From Aedes albopictus (taxonomy: Eukaryota; Arthropoda; Insecta; Diptera; Culicidae), in the NCBI RefSeq assembly GCF_035046485.1, contig NC_085137.1, forward strand, positions 43,207,155-43,271,154: 64,000 nucleotides of DNA, in the 5' to 3' direction. Below the pieces are notes generated by a model, which had not been told where the DNA came from, searched no databases, and saw only the letters and a program-made list of their open reading frames with translations. Made by a program: the position numbers and the translations under genes. The first letter of the stretch is position 1; every line of letters begins with the position of its first letter. Of the stretch, positions 1 through 10,654 are shown piece after piece.

Positions 1-262
1 CTGGATTTATGGGCGAACGCGCTACAACGGACCAGATGTTCGCCATCCGCCAGGTGTTGCAGAAATGCCGCGAATACAACATGCCCACACATAACTTGTT
101 CATCGTTTTTAAATCGGCGTACGATACAATCGATCGAGATCAGCTATGGCAGATAATGGTCGAATACGGATTCCCGGATAAACTGATACGATTGATCAAG
201 GCGACGATGGATCGAGTGATGTGCGTAGTGTGAGCATCAGGGACACTCTCGAGTCCCTACTG
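1..262 (+). pseudogene. RTE-clade reverse transcriptase fragment (cut by window start)
   Basis: From base 3 the frame encodes part of a non-LTR reverse transcriptase, beginning GFMGERATTDQ and including a degenerate palm motif FKSAYDTID, where the intact copy at 3844-7236 has FKAAYDSID. Similarity continues to LIKATMD; a stop then appears at about 230, and the reading resembles the family again only briefly (SGTLSSP). The catalytic FADD segment is not present. This is a decayed, 3'-truncated piece of the same element family found four more times in the window. The 5' part lies outside the window. Classification comes from alignment by eye to the other copies. Confidence 0.85.
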
Positions 263-750
263 TGGGGATTTAGCTGATGGTTCTCGATGAGAATCGCCCA
301 GCGCAGCGACACGATACACTGCACGTCCGACGTGGTCGAACGCTGACCAAAGAAAGAGGAAGAGTCGTGGCCTGCTGTGATGTCGTCAGCAGCTATCACT
401 CGATAGCGTGGGCGTTACCCTGGGTGGGGAATGTGCGTGCGTTATCAGTTGTCTGTTGACATATTAGGGGATAAGACTCTAAACACACTGAGAGATGCTT
501 ATTGTCAGACATATACCACACACCTACGAACCTCGCAGAGGCTAACGGAAAGGTTATGGTATTTCATTTCGTGCTTGCTGTTCAACATTGTTTAGAAGGT
601 GAAAAGCGGGGATACACACGAGTAGAACGATTTTCACGAAGTCCGTTCAGCTGCTTGTTTTCTCTGATGATATTGTATCATAGCTCGCAAATTTGAGACG
701 ATGACGGATTGAAAATCGAATAACCTACTTAAAAATCTGCACAACGGTAG
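263..750. other. unassigned stretch
   Basis: Follows the RTE fragment. Contains only short open frames with no recognisable motif, splice pattern or repeat. No feature can be supported here. Confidence 0.4.
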
Positions 751-800
751 CAAGGGCGTACCCAGGTTTTCGGTCTAGGGGGAGGGGCGAACATCCTTAG
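751..800 (+). repeat. possible transposon end (GGGCGTACCCAG motif)
   Basis: CAAGGGCGTACCCAGG is followed by a GGGGGAGGGG run. A diverged inverted counterpart (CATGGGCGTAGCCAGCGGG on the minus strand) sits at 9469-9487. This type of end is common in insect interspersed repeats. It may be one terminus of an element, but pairing with the copy 8.7 kb away is unproven. Confidence 0.35.
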
Positions 801-1374
801 CGAACTTGTACCTATTAGCTCTTTCATAACTAAACGCAACACCATTAAATTGAATATAAAGACATTATATTCCTAAAACATTATTTAACCCCCCAGCATC
901 AGCAGTCACGCTGTTCTGTACGTTGAAAAAAAAAACTCGCTTGTTCTACACAAATCAGCGTGGTGTTGGTAGCGGTGACCAATTTCTGTAAGATTAAGGA
1001 TTATTCTTCACACGTGCATTTTTTCTTCTGGAGCCAATATTTTTTTTGGTAAATATCTACAAAACTTTCGTAAGAACTAGTCTTTCAGAAATTATGAACT
1101 CTTATATGGACTTACCCAAAATTTTCTTCATGATTTACTCCAACATTTTCTCCAGTAAAACATAATGGGAACCCGTCCGAAGATTTTTTGAAAATGTCTG
1201 TCGTTCATGGCGAACAGAAGTGCCTTCAGTAAATAATCATTCATTTTGGCTGTGCTTATTAGCACCTTGGAATGTCCTGAATCTCTTTTCATTAACGAAC
1301 CTTCAATTGTATTGTTCCGAGTATTTACCGGGGTTTCCCCAAAGACAGTTTTATGTGCTCATATACTGCAAATA
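801..1374. other. AT-rich unassigned stretch
   Basis: AT-rich DNA with homopolymer runs. No coding frame, repeat or RNA gene is recognisable. Confidence 0.4.
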
Positions 1375-1458
1375 CTCCCGTTCTGGTACGGTTCGAACCC
1401 ACGACTCCGTATTCGCTAGCCGGCGCTTTAACCAACTAAGTCACAGGGGTTTGCGAAA
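1375..1458 (-). repeat. tRNA-derived SINE head
   Basis: On the minus strand the sequence carries an A-box-like TTAGTTGGTTAAAGCGC and a B-box-like GTGGGTTCGAACC, spaced as in a tRNA, then ACCAGAACG. The anticodon region does not fold as a proper stem and loop, so this is a tRNA-derived SINE head rather than a working tRNA gene. Related heads occur at 1587-1650 and 46195-46262. Confidence 0.6.
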
Positions 1459-1583
1459 AAGGAGTGTTCATGGTGTGGCTTCGGAGTCAGTTTGGCTTTC
1501 TATCTCGCAGAATCATTAACTGTTCTTGTCGTGGCGAACTTACCTAGGGCGAAAAGCCACGTTAATAAAGATAAAAAAAATTA
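1459..1583 (+). repeat. SINE 3' tail, 5'-truncated
   Basis: Ends in GAAAAGCCACGTTAATAAAG followed by an A-rich run. It resembles the end of the SINE at 34850-35028 (AAAAATCTCGTTAATACAG plus A-run). It lies between two tRNA-like heads of opposite orientation, so the three pieces are probably separate SINE insertions. Confidence 0.5.
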
Positions 1584-1586
1584 ACT

Positions 1587-1650
1587 GTTCTGTGGCTTAG
1601 TTGGTTAAAGCGCTGAATAAGGAGTCCTGGGTTCGAATCCCACCAGAACG
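1587..1650 (+). repeat. tRNA-like SINE head
   Basis: GTTCTG at the start pairs with CAGAAC at the end as a six-base acceptor-like stem. Inside are an A-box (TGGCTTAGTTGG) and B-box (GGTTCGAATCC). The roughly 64-nt length is short for a tRNA and no normal anticodon arm is visible. Best read as a tRNA-derived repeat; a degenerate tRNA pseudogene is the alternative. Confidence 0.55.
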
Positions 1651-1854
1651 CGATTTTATTCACAAATTTGATCGCTCAATTTGTCAATTAGCAGCATTTC
1701 GTGCCTTCTAATTAAAAGTTTTTCCAGTTTGTTTCAGACATACCAGCAAATCTGGTAAAACGCCAGTAAATGGCAACATGCATCATTGTACCGTGGAGGA
1801 ATCCGTGGATTGATTGATTGCTTTGTCTTTATCATAGAGACTTTCGGCCTTTCG

Positions 1855-3843
1855 AGAAATCCATGGAGAAGTTTTTGAAAGTTTATCTGGAGGCTTTCCT
1901 GTGGATAAATTCCTGGAGGGATCCCTGGAAGAATTCATGGAGGAGTCTCTAGAAATTCTTGGAAAAATCCCTGGAGGAATTCCTGGAGGAATTCCTGGAG
2001 GAATTCTCTGCGGAAGTTTGGAAAACTTCCTGGAGGAATCACGTGGAGAAATCACTTCGTGGAGAAATCTCTGGAGGAATTTCTGAAGCAATTTTTCCAG
2101 GAATCCCCGAAATAATCTTTGAAGGAATCCCTGGATGGATTCCCGGGGAAGTTCCTGGAGGAATTCGTGAAGATAATCTTAGATGAATTCCTGGAATTCA
2201 TAAAGAAAATTCTGGAGGAATCCCTGATACAATTCATGGAGGAACATTTCAAGGAAAGCCTGGTTGAATGCTTGGAGGAACTTCTGGACAAATTGCTGAT
2301 GAAATCCCTGGAGGAATTTGAGGAGCAGATCCTGGAGGAATTTTTTAAGAAATCCATAGAGAAACTGTTGGAGGAATACCTGGATGGGTTTCAGGAGGAA
2401 TCTCTAGAGTAATTCTGGGAGAAACGCCTTGTAAAATTCCTAATGGAATTCTAAGAGAAATTTCTGGAAGAGTTCCTGAAGGAATTCTTTAAGGAATTTC
2501 GAAACAAACTGCTGGAAGAAATTTTTTGAAGAGTTCCTAAAGGAATTCATGAAAAAAATATTTAGAATTTCTTGAATGCACTCCCGGAGGAATTCCCAAA
2601 GTAATTTCTGGTAGAATTTCTGAATGAATCCCTCAAAGAATTTCTGGAGGAATGTCTGGAAAATTTGCTAGAGAGATATTTAGAGGAATTCTGGGAGCAA
2701 TTCCTGGCAAAACTCATGGAGGAATGCTAGAAGTGTTTGTGGAGGAGTTCCTGGAGGAATAATGTAGGAATTTCTGGAGAAATTCTTGGAGGAATTCCTG
2801 GAGGATTTCTTGGAAAAATTCTTAGGGAAATAACTAGAGGAATTGCTGGAGAAATTCCTGAAGGAATTCGAGGAGGAATTCCCTGAGAAATACCTGGAGA
2901 AATTTGTGGAAAAATCTCTGGAGAAATTCTCAGGGGAATCCCAACAATTACTGGAGGAATCCTCAGAGATTCAATGGAGAAATTCCTGAATTGATTCCCG
3001 GAGGAATTCCTGAGAGAATTTTTGGTAGAATTACTGGATGAATCTTTGAAGCAATTCCTGGAGGAATCTCCAGAGGAATTCCTGGAGGAATGCCTAGAGG
3101 AATCCCTAGAGGAATTCCTAGAGAAATGTCAGATGAAATCCCTGTGAGAATCCCCAGAGCAATCCCTGGAAGAAGCCCTGGATGTATTCCTGGAGGAATT
3201 CCTGGAGGAATCCCTGGAAAAAATCTAGAATTACTTCTTGCAAGAATGTTTGGAGGAATACCTAGAGAAATCCCTGGACGAGTCTCGTGTGGAATCATTA
3301 GATAAATCCCATTAGGATTTCCTTTAGGAATCCCTGGAGCAGGGATGCCATATATCCAGATTTATCTGTATTATACAGATTTTTGAACATCTATACAGAT
3401 GGCTTTTGTATGAAATACAGATTTTACATTTGTATAGGATACAGATTTTCCACCCAAATTTTGTATGGGATACAGATTTTTGAGCGAGTGATACAGAAAA
3501 TCATCTGACATCGCTGCCCTGGAGGAACTTCTGGAGGAATTTCTGGAAGAATGTCTGGAGAAATTCCTGTAGGAATTCCAGTAGGTATTCCTGGAGATCT
3601 TGGAGGAATCCCCGGAGGTATTCCTGGAAGAGTTTCTGGACGAATTCCGGAAGGAATTCCTGGGGAAATTCTTGGTGGATTTCCTGAAGAAACTCCTAGA
3701 GAAAATGCACTAGAAATTTCTGGAGGAATTCCTGAAAGAATTCCAGGAGAATTCCTGGGGGGATTTCTGTAGGAATTCCTGGAAGAGTTCCTGGGAGAGT
3801 CACTGGAGGAATTCCTGGAGACAAGCCTAGAGGAATGCCTGGA
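1855..3843 (+). repeat. degenerate 12-bp satellite array A1
   Basis: A degenerate tandem array with a 12-base period; the common unit is GGAATTCCTGGA and its centre is the palindrome GGAATTCC. Because 12 is a multiple of 3, several frames stay open and give artificial peptides such as IPGGIPGG or GIPPGIPP. These are not genes. The array is interrupted by a hAT-like MITE at 3340-3516 and continues beyond the RTE copy at 3844-7236. The left edge is gradual. Confidence 0.9.
3340..3516. mobile_element. hAT-like MITE inside the 12-bp array
   Basis: The ends are inverted repeats: CAGGGATGCCA on the left and CAGCGATGTCA read inward from the right. CCCTGGAG flanks both sides (3332-3339 and 3517-3524), which fits an 8-bp hAT target duplication, although that octamer also occurs by chance in this array. 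The interior repeats ATACAGATTTT several times. No coding capacity. Confidence 0.65.
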
Positions 3844-3868
3844 TTCATTTATTTAGTTCACATCAAAT

Positions 3869-5732
3869 TCATGATAATACTGAATCAACAATTTGCCGCC
3901 ATAATACTCGATTTGCAGCTGCAGCTCTCCATCCTCGGTCACGCCCAACACTCGCCAGATCACGCTCCACCTGGTCCGCCCATCGTGCTCTCTGCGCTCC
4001 ACGCCTTCTTGTACCAACCGGATGGTTAGCAAACACCAACTGTGCAGGGTTGTTGTCCGGCATTCTTGCAACATGCCCTGCCCACCGTATCCTTCCAGCT
4101 TTGGCCACTTTCTGGATACTGTGTTCGCCGTAAAGTGCAGCGAGCTCGTGGTTCATTCTTCTCCGCCACACACCGTTCTCCTGCACGCCGCCGAAGATCG
4201 TCCTTAGCACCCGTCGCTCGAAAACTCCGAGTGCTTGCAGGTCCTCCTCGAGCATCGTCCATGTCTCGTGTCCGTATAGAACCACCGGTCTTATTAACGT
4301 CTTGTACATGGTACATTTGGTGCGGGGGTGGATCTTTTTTGACCGCAGTTTCTTCTGGAGCCCATAGTAGGCACGACTTCCACTGATGATGCGCCTTCGT
4401 ATTTCACGGCTCACGTTATTGTCAACCGTTAGCAAGGAACCGAGGTAGACGAATTCTTCTACCACCTCGAAAGTATCCCCGTCTATCGTAACATTGCTGC
4501 CAAGGCTTGTCCTGTCTCGCTCAGTCCCACCTACCAGCATGTACTTTGTCTTAGCCGCATTCACCACCAGTCCGACCTTTGCTGCTTCACGTTTCAGGCG
4601 GGTGTACTGTTCTGCCACCGTTCCAAATGTTCTGGCAATAATATCCATGTCATCCGCAAAACAAACAAATTGGCTGGATTTCGTGAAGATCGTACCCCGG
4701 CTGTTGAGCCCGGCTCGTCGCATAACACCTTCCAGGGCGATGTTGAATAGTAGGCAGGAAAGTCCATCACCTTGTCGTAGTCCCCGTCGAGATTCAAATG
4801 AACTGGATAGCTCACCCGAAATCCTTACGCTGTTCTGCACACCGTCCATCGTTGCTCTTATCAGTCTAGTCAGCTTTCCGGGAAAGCTGTTCTCGTCCAT
4901 AATTTTCCATAGCTCTGTGCGGTCGATACTGTCGTATGCCGCTTTGAAGTCGATGAACAGGTGATGCGTTCCCAAGCAACACACATGATATAATGGAGTT
5001 ACGACAGCGCAAGTTTTGGTTGTATAGAAGTTTATTTTACGCAATTCTAACATTGTGTTGAAATAACGTAAAATAAACTTCTATACAACCAAAACTTGCG
5101 CTGTCGTAACTTTTATATAACATGTGTGTTACTTGGGTTGGGACCTGGTATTCACGGCATTTCTGGAGGATTTGCCGTACGGTGAAGATCTGGTCCGTTG
5201 TCGACCGGCCGTCGATGAAACCGGCTTGGTAACTTCCCACGAACTCATTTACTTTAGGTGAAAGACGACGGAAGATGATCTGGGATAGCACTTTGTAGGC
5301 GGCATTCAAAACGGTGATCGCTCGAAAGTTCTCACACATTAACTTGTCGCCATTCTTGTGGATGGGACAGATTATCTCTTCCTTCCACTCCTCCGGTAGC
5401 TGTTCGGTTTCCCAGATCTTGACTACTAACTGGTGCAGACAGGTGGCCAACTTTTCCGGGCCCATCTTGATGAGTTCTGCTGCGATACCGTCCTTACCAG
5501 CCGCTTTGTTGTTTTTGAGCTGATGGATGGCATCCTTAACTTCCCTCAGCGTGGGAGTTGGTTCGTTCCCGTCTTCTGCTGCACCAACATAGTCATTTCC
5601 TCCGCTGCCTTGGTCCTCCATGCCTACATTCTCTTCGCCATTCAGGTGCTCGTCGAAGTGCTGCTTCCACCTTTCGATCACCTCACGTTTGTCCGTCAGG
5701 AGGCTCCCTTCCTTATCCCTGCATATTTCGGC
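3869..5732 (-). pseudogene. RTE ORF2, reverse transcriptase part, split by MITE
   Basis: Encodes the reverse transcriptase. In order: KAAGKDGIAAELIK, NFRAITVLNAAYKVLSQII, the A box FKAAYDSID, the B box GLRQGDGLSCLLFN, the catalytic C box CFADDMDIIA, a D box VNAAKTKYM, VYLGSLL, and a C-terminal region with AGRIRWAGHVARM. The frame is interrupted between EYQVPT and HHLFIDF by the palindromic MITE at 4971-5137; removing it with one TT restores the reading. Apart from that and the upstream one-base deletion, no stop is seen to the natural end at DSVLS. Function as encoded is retrotransposition in the nucleus; this copy is inactive. Confidence 0.88.
4971..5137. mobile_element. 167-bp palindromic MITE, CCCAAG family, copy 1
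   Basis: Almost perfect palindrome with ends CCCAAGCAACACACATG / CCCAAGTAACACACATG and a short central loop. TT stands on both sides (4969-4970, 5138-5139), and the RTE reading frame shows the uninterrupted site has a single TT, so the 2-bp duplication is proven. A second copy of exactly the same length is at 15748-15914. Confidence 0.92.
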
Positions 5733-7039
5733 TGCGGCACGTAGCCTTTGCGGGATGCGTTGAGCTTCTGGTAGAGCTTGCGTGTTTCCTGTGAACGGCA
5801 CAGCAGTTCCACTTCCTCGCACTCCGTTTCTTCCAGGCGACGCTTTTTCTCCCGGAAGAGACGGGTCTGCTGCTTCCGCTTCTGTCTGTATCGCTCCATA
5901 TTCTGTCGGGTTCCATGCTGCAGCATTACCGCCCGCGCTGCATCCTTCTCCTCCAGAACCGCTCTGCACTCCTCGTCGAACCAATCGTTTCGTCGACTCC
6001 GTTCTACGTTCCCGATAGTGCTCTCGGCTGCGTTGTTAATGGCTGCTTTCACTGTATTCCAGCAGTCCTCTAGAGGGGCCACATCGAGCACACCCTCGTC
6101 CGGCAACGCTGCCTCGAGATTCTGCACGTATGCGGTGGCGACATCCGGTTGCTTCAGTCGCTCTAGATCGTACCGGGGCGGCCGCCGGTAATGTACGTTG
6201 TTAACAACGGAGAGTTTTGGGCGCAGTTTAACCATCACCAGGTAGTGATCGGAGTCGATATTAGCGCCACGATAGGTCCTGACGTCGATAATGTCGGAGA
6301 AGTGCCGTCCATCAATCAGAACGTGGTCGATTTGCGATTCCGTTTGTTGTGGTGATCTCCAGGTGTAACGATACGGGAGGCTGTGCTGGAAGAAGGTGCT
6401 ACGAATGGCCATGTTCTTGGAGGCGGCGAAATCGATGAGGCGTAGGCCATTTTCGTTCGTCAGCTGGTGGGCGCTGAACTTTCCAATCGTCGGTCTGAAT
6501 TCCTCCTCCTGGCCTACCTGAGCGTTTAGATCCCCTATGATGATCTTGACGTCGTGGTTTGGGCAGCGGTCGTACTCGCGTTCGAGCTGCGCGTAAAATG
6601 CGTCTTTGTCATCATCAGTGCTTCCGGAGTGAGGGCTGTGCACGTTTATTATGGTAATGTTGAAGAATCGGCCCTTGATCCTCAACCTGCACATTCTTTC
6701 GTCGATCGGCCACCAACCGATCACGCGCCTCTGCATGTCGCCCATCACTATAAAAGCTGTTCCCAGCTCACGTGTGTTGCCGCAACTCTGGTAGATGGTA
6801 TGATTACCTCTAAACGTTCGCACCATAGATGCTGTCCAACACACCTCCTGCAGCGCTACGATTCCGAACCCGCGGTCCTTCAGTATATCGGCGAGTATGC
6901 GGATGCTCCCGATGAAGTTGAGAGATCTGCAGTTCCACGTACCGAGCTTCCAATCGTAAGTCCCTTTTCGTCGCTGTGGTCGTCGCCATTGGTATCGGTT
7001 CGCATTCTTCTCTTGTTGATTTTCCGGTGCTAGTCTTTT
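5733..7039 (-). pseudogene. RTE ORF2, apurinic-type endonuclease part
   Basis: Encodes the endonuclease that nicks target DNA for target-primed reverse transcription. Ordered motifs expected for an APE-type endonuclease are present: LGTWNCRSLN near the start, ALQEVCW, IIIGDLNAQVG, SQIDHVLIDG and the terminal SDHYLVMVKLR. The frame opens directly after a TAA at 7040-7042, and no ATG occurs before MVRTFRGN, some 60 codons in. The second subfamily at 53700 has the same arrangement. The basic linker after the domain (RQKRKQQTRLFREKKRRLEE) precedes a one-base deletion near 5730 that shifts the frame before the reverse transcriptase. Confidence 0.85.
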
Positions 7040-7236
7040 TTACGGCTGGCTCGCAGGGCCTGACACCAACCCACTAACCCAGGGAGCTGGGCATACCTTC
7101 CCGGAAGCTACGGGTTCTGCATTGGCATTTCCTCCAACTACAGTGCTAAATAGCTAGGCTCGAGCGCCAGTCTTCGCCGGGGGTGGTGTTTTTAATGGGC
7201 GCCCAGGAGATAATATTTTACCTGAGCTTCACCCCC

Positions 7237-9160
7237 AGGAATGCCTGGAGGAATTCCCGAAAAATGTCTGAAGGAATTGCTGTACGAATTTTTGAGCGAA
7301 TTCCTGGAGAAATCCCTTTACCAATTCCTGAAGAAATTTCTGTGGAAATTTCTGGAGGAGTTTTTGGAGGGATTCCTAGAGGAATTCCTGGACGAATCCC
7401 GAATAGAATCCTAAGAAAAATCTCTTGAGGAATTCCTTTAGGAATCCCTGAAGAAACTTCTGAAGGAATGCCTGGTGGCATATCTCGAGAAATTCTTGTA
7501 GGAATTCCAGTTTGTATTTCTGTAGGAATAGAGGAGATCTTGGAGAAATCCCTACAGGTATTCTTGGAAGAATTCCTGGGGGATTTTCTGAAGGAAACCT
7601 TGGAGAATTTCTTGGAGGATTTCCCAAAGAAATTCCTAGAGAAATTGCTTTACGAATTTCTTATTGAATTCCTGGAGGGATTTCTGTAGGAATTCCTGGA
7701 TTAGCCACTGGATGAATTTCTGGAGGAATACCTGGAGAAATTCCTGGACAAATACCTGGAATAATACCTGCAGGAATATCTGAAGGAATACCTGGAGGAA
7801 TTTCTCGAGGAATTCCTGGAGAAATACAAGGAAGAATTTCTGGAGGCAATCCTTGAAGAATCCCTGGAGGAAACCCTAGCGCAATTCCTAAGGGATGCTA
7901 TAGAGGAATTCAATGAAGAATGTCTGGAACAATTCCTGTAGGAATTCCCAAAGAAATGCCTGTAGGAATTCCTGGAGGAATCTTTAGAGAAATTCCTGGA
8001 GGAATCCCTGCATAAATGCCCTGATGAATTTCTCGGAGGAAATTATTGGAGGAATCCCTGGAGAAATTCCTGGAGGAATCCCTGTAATCTCAGGAATTTC
8101 TGGAGGAGAAACCCTGTAAGAATTCATGGATGGATCTGTAGAGCAACTTCTGGAAAAATCTTCAGAGGAATTCCTTGTGAAATCTCTGGAGAAATGACTG
8201 GAGAAGAATCTCTAGAGGAATTGCTGTAGGAATCCCTACAAGGCCACCCAGATGAATCCCTGGAGGAATTTTAGAGAAATTCGTGCTAAAGTTCCAAGAA
8301 GAATTGCTGAAGAAACCCGAGGAGGAAGTACTGAATGAATCATAGATGTAATTCTTGGAAAAATCTTGAAAAAATCCTACAAAGAGTTCGTGGAAGAACT
8401 CCTGTAGGAATCTCTGTAGCATTTCCTGAACGAATCCCTGCATGAATTACAGAACGAATCGCTAGAGGAACCCCTGAAGGAATCCCATGAGGAATCCCGG
8501 AAGCAATCCCAAGAGGATTTGCTTTATGAATTCCAGGAGAGCTTCCTTAACGAATTCCAGGAAGAATTTCTGTAGGAATACCTGGAAAAAAATCTGAAGG
8601 AATCCATGTCAGTAGAAATTTCTCGACTCATTATTGAATGTATCCTTGGACGAAATCCTTAAGATTTTTTTGTATAAACGTTTTAAGGAATTCTTGAATG
8701 AATATTCTAAAAGAATTTGTAGAAAAAATATTTCTTATTATTCCACACGGAATTATTGGAGCAATCTCTTTCAAAATCTTTGAAGGAATAATGGTGAAAT
8801 CCCTGAAATATCTCTGGAAAAAGTATCTCACGTGTTTTTTTTTAATCTTTGGAGAAATTCCTGAATGGAAACTAGCACTGCAACAATCACTGAGGAACCT
8901 CTGGCGATAGCCCAGGGGAAATTCCCGGGAAAATTGGTTTGGTGAAACCCCTAGAGGAATTCATGAAGGAATCTCTGGAGTGAATCCATGATGGAATCAC
9001 TGAGAAAATTCCTGGGTGAATTCGTGGATGTAGCCTTGCAGAAGTATCTGTAAACATATCTAAAGGAATCGTGGGAGGAATTCCTGAAACATTTCTTGGA
9101 ACAAGCTTATGAACAATCACCATCGGAGAGCCGTAAGACGTCCATGGAGGAATTCCGGCA
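7237..9160 (+). repeat. degenerate 12-bp satellite array A2
   Basis: Continuation of the GGAATTCCTGGA-type array on the other side of RTE copy 1. Units become more degenerate toward the right end and fade near 9160. Long peptide-like frames here (repeated IPG, GIPP or FLQEFL patterns) are artefacts of the period. Confidence 0.88.
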
Positions 9161-9730
9161 TATCCGGAAAATTTGACATGTTGCTCTTGTAGTCCTTGAA
9201 TGAAAATCACAAAATCTTGCCATTAAACCAAGCTTGTTATTTGGTGAAATTCTATGATAAGTTTGGAATGGTATCTTTGAGAAATACTTGGCGAAATAAC
9301 TTATGGTTTTAGATAAAACCAAGTTTGATAGTAATGGATAAAATCCTAAATAATTGGAAGGGTTTTTTTCTTAAGAACTTTTTTCTTGAACACTGAATTA
9401 TTGATAATCTTGAGTTAACTCCAATTTGAGAACGGCGGTCAGAGGGGGCACACCCCCTCCCCCATGCTCCCGCTGGCTACGCCCATGAAAGGTAGTAAAT
9501 TTTAGTATCAGCTCTCTCGGCGTATTTGTCTCACAATCGGGTCATCGTTGTAGTGTCTTGAGACCCTGAGTCTGATTAGGATTCCAAATTTTAATCTTCC
9601 GGGGACACTTCCTCATACCATGGTTAACAACATCTGAGCACATTACACTTAATGGTTTTGGAGATATTAGCATTGCAGAAAGAGCGATGACATTTTCACC
9701 ATTAAAAAAGGACTAGCTTATGATCCGGCT
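9161..9730. other. unassigned stretch with one transposon-end motif
   Basis: Mostly AT-rich without recognisable content. At 9440-9487 there is a C-run followed by CGCTGGCTACGCCCATG, the minus-strand form of the GGGCGTA end seen at 751-766. The last bases before 9731 show no clear link to the adjoining RTE fragment. Confidence 0.4.
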
Positions 9731-10650
9731 CGGTACAACCTAGAAAGACTGATACATCCGGATGTCGCCTCAGCATACGCGCAGAATCTCGAGGCCGCGT
9801 TGTCAGACGAGGGCGAGCTTGATGAGGCCCCTCTAGAGGACTGCTGGAGTACAGTGAAAGCAGCAATCAACGACGCAGCCGAGAGCACCATCGGGTACGT
9901 GGAACGGAATCGACGGAACGAATGGTTCGACGAAGAATGCAGAACGGTTTTGGAGGAGAAGAATGCAGCGGGGGCGGTAATGCTGCAGCAAGGGACTCGA
10001 CAGAACGTAGAACGTTATAAACAGAAGCGGAAACAGCAGACCCGCCCCTTTCGGGAGAAAAAGCGCCGCCTGGAAGAAGCGGAGTGTGAAGGAATGAAAC
10101 TTCTGTGCCGTTCCCAAGAAACACGGAAGTTGTATCAGAAGCTCAACGCATCCCGCAACGGCTTCGTGCCGCGAGCCAAAATATGCAGGAATAAAGAAGC
10201 AGGCCTCTTGACGGACGGACGTGAGGTGATCGAAAGGTGGAAGCAGCACTTCGATCAGCACCCGAACGGCATGGAGAACGTAGGCACGGGAGCCCACGGC
10301 AACGGAGGAAACGACGACGCCAGTGCAGCGGAGGACGGAAATGAACCAACTCCCACGCTGAGGGAAGTTAAGGATGCCATTCACCAGCTCAAAACCAACA
10401 AAGCAGCTGGTGATGGTATCGCAGCTGAACTCATCAAGATGGGCCCAGAAAAGTTGGCCACCTGTCTGCATCGACTGATAGTCAGGATTTAGGAAATCGA
10501 ACAGCTACCGGAAGAGTGGAAGGAAGGGGTAATCTGCCCCATTCACAAGAAAGGCGACCATTTGGAATGTGAGAACTTCAGGGCGATCACTATTTTGAAT
10601 GCTGCCTACAAAGTGCTATCCCAGATCATCTTCCATCGTCTGTCACCTTA
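9731..10650 (+). pseudogene. RTE copy 3, fragment of ORF2 (linker to early RT)
   Basis: The frame starts within RYNLERL, at the end of the endonuclease-side region, runs through the basic linker and early reverse transcriptase (TLREVKDAIHQLKTNKAAG, AAYKVLSQIIF), and stops being similar after FHRLSP. One codon is lost in KAAG(K)DG and a TAG stop lies at 10490-10492. Both ends are truncated; the A, B and C boxes are absent. It belongs to the same subfamily as the copy at 53700-56022 (shared ASAYAQNLEAAL and ELDEAPL), distinct from copy 1. It abuts the 12-bp array on its right. Confidence 0.85.
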
Positions 10651-10654
10651 ACCC

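Larger units (their letters stand above)
3844..7236 (-). mobile_element. near full-length RTE (JAM1-like) non-LTR retrotransposon, copy 1
   Basis: A minus-strand element of 3393 bp, or 3224 bp without the inserted MITE and its TT duplication, close to the usual RTE length. It runs from an untranslated 5' part at about 7236, through an endonuclease-reverse transcriptase frame, to a stop at 3869-3871 and a very short 3' end rich in ATAAATGAA. AGGAATGCCTGGA (13 bp) lies directly on both sides (3831-3843 and 7237-7249), a good target-duplication candidate although the surroundings are repetitive. The element sits inside the 12-bp satellite. Visible damage is one single-base frameshift near 5730 and the MITE insertion, so this is the youngest RTE copy in the window. 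RTE assignment rests on the APE-type endonuclease, the FADD box, compact length and minimal 3' UTR. Confidence 0.85.

Noticed and set aside
1587..1650. Functional tRNA gene
   Set aside because: Acceptor-like stem and boxes exist, but the anticodon arm is missing and related heads occur in SINEs of this window.
2963..3298. Open frames coding repeated GIPPGIPP or IPGGIPGG, looking like collagen-like proteins
   Set aside because: They follow the 12-bp satellite period and appear in several frames on both strands; no start context, splice sites or unique sequence.
4494..4964. 156-residue plus-strand frame
   Set aside because: Antisense of the reverse transcriptase of RTE copy 1.
9833..10471. 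212-residue minus-strand frame
   Set aside because: Antisense of the RTE linker and RT region; the plus frame has the family motifs.
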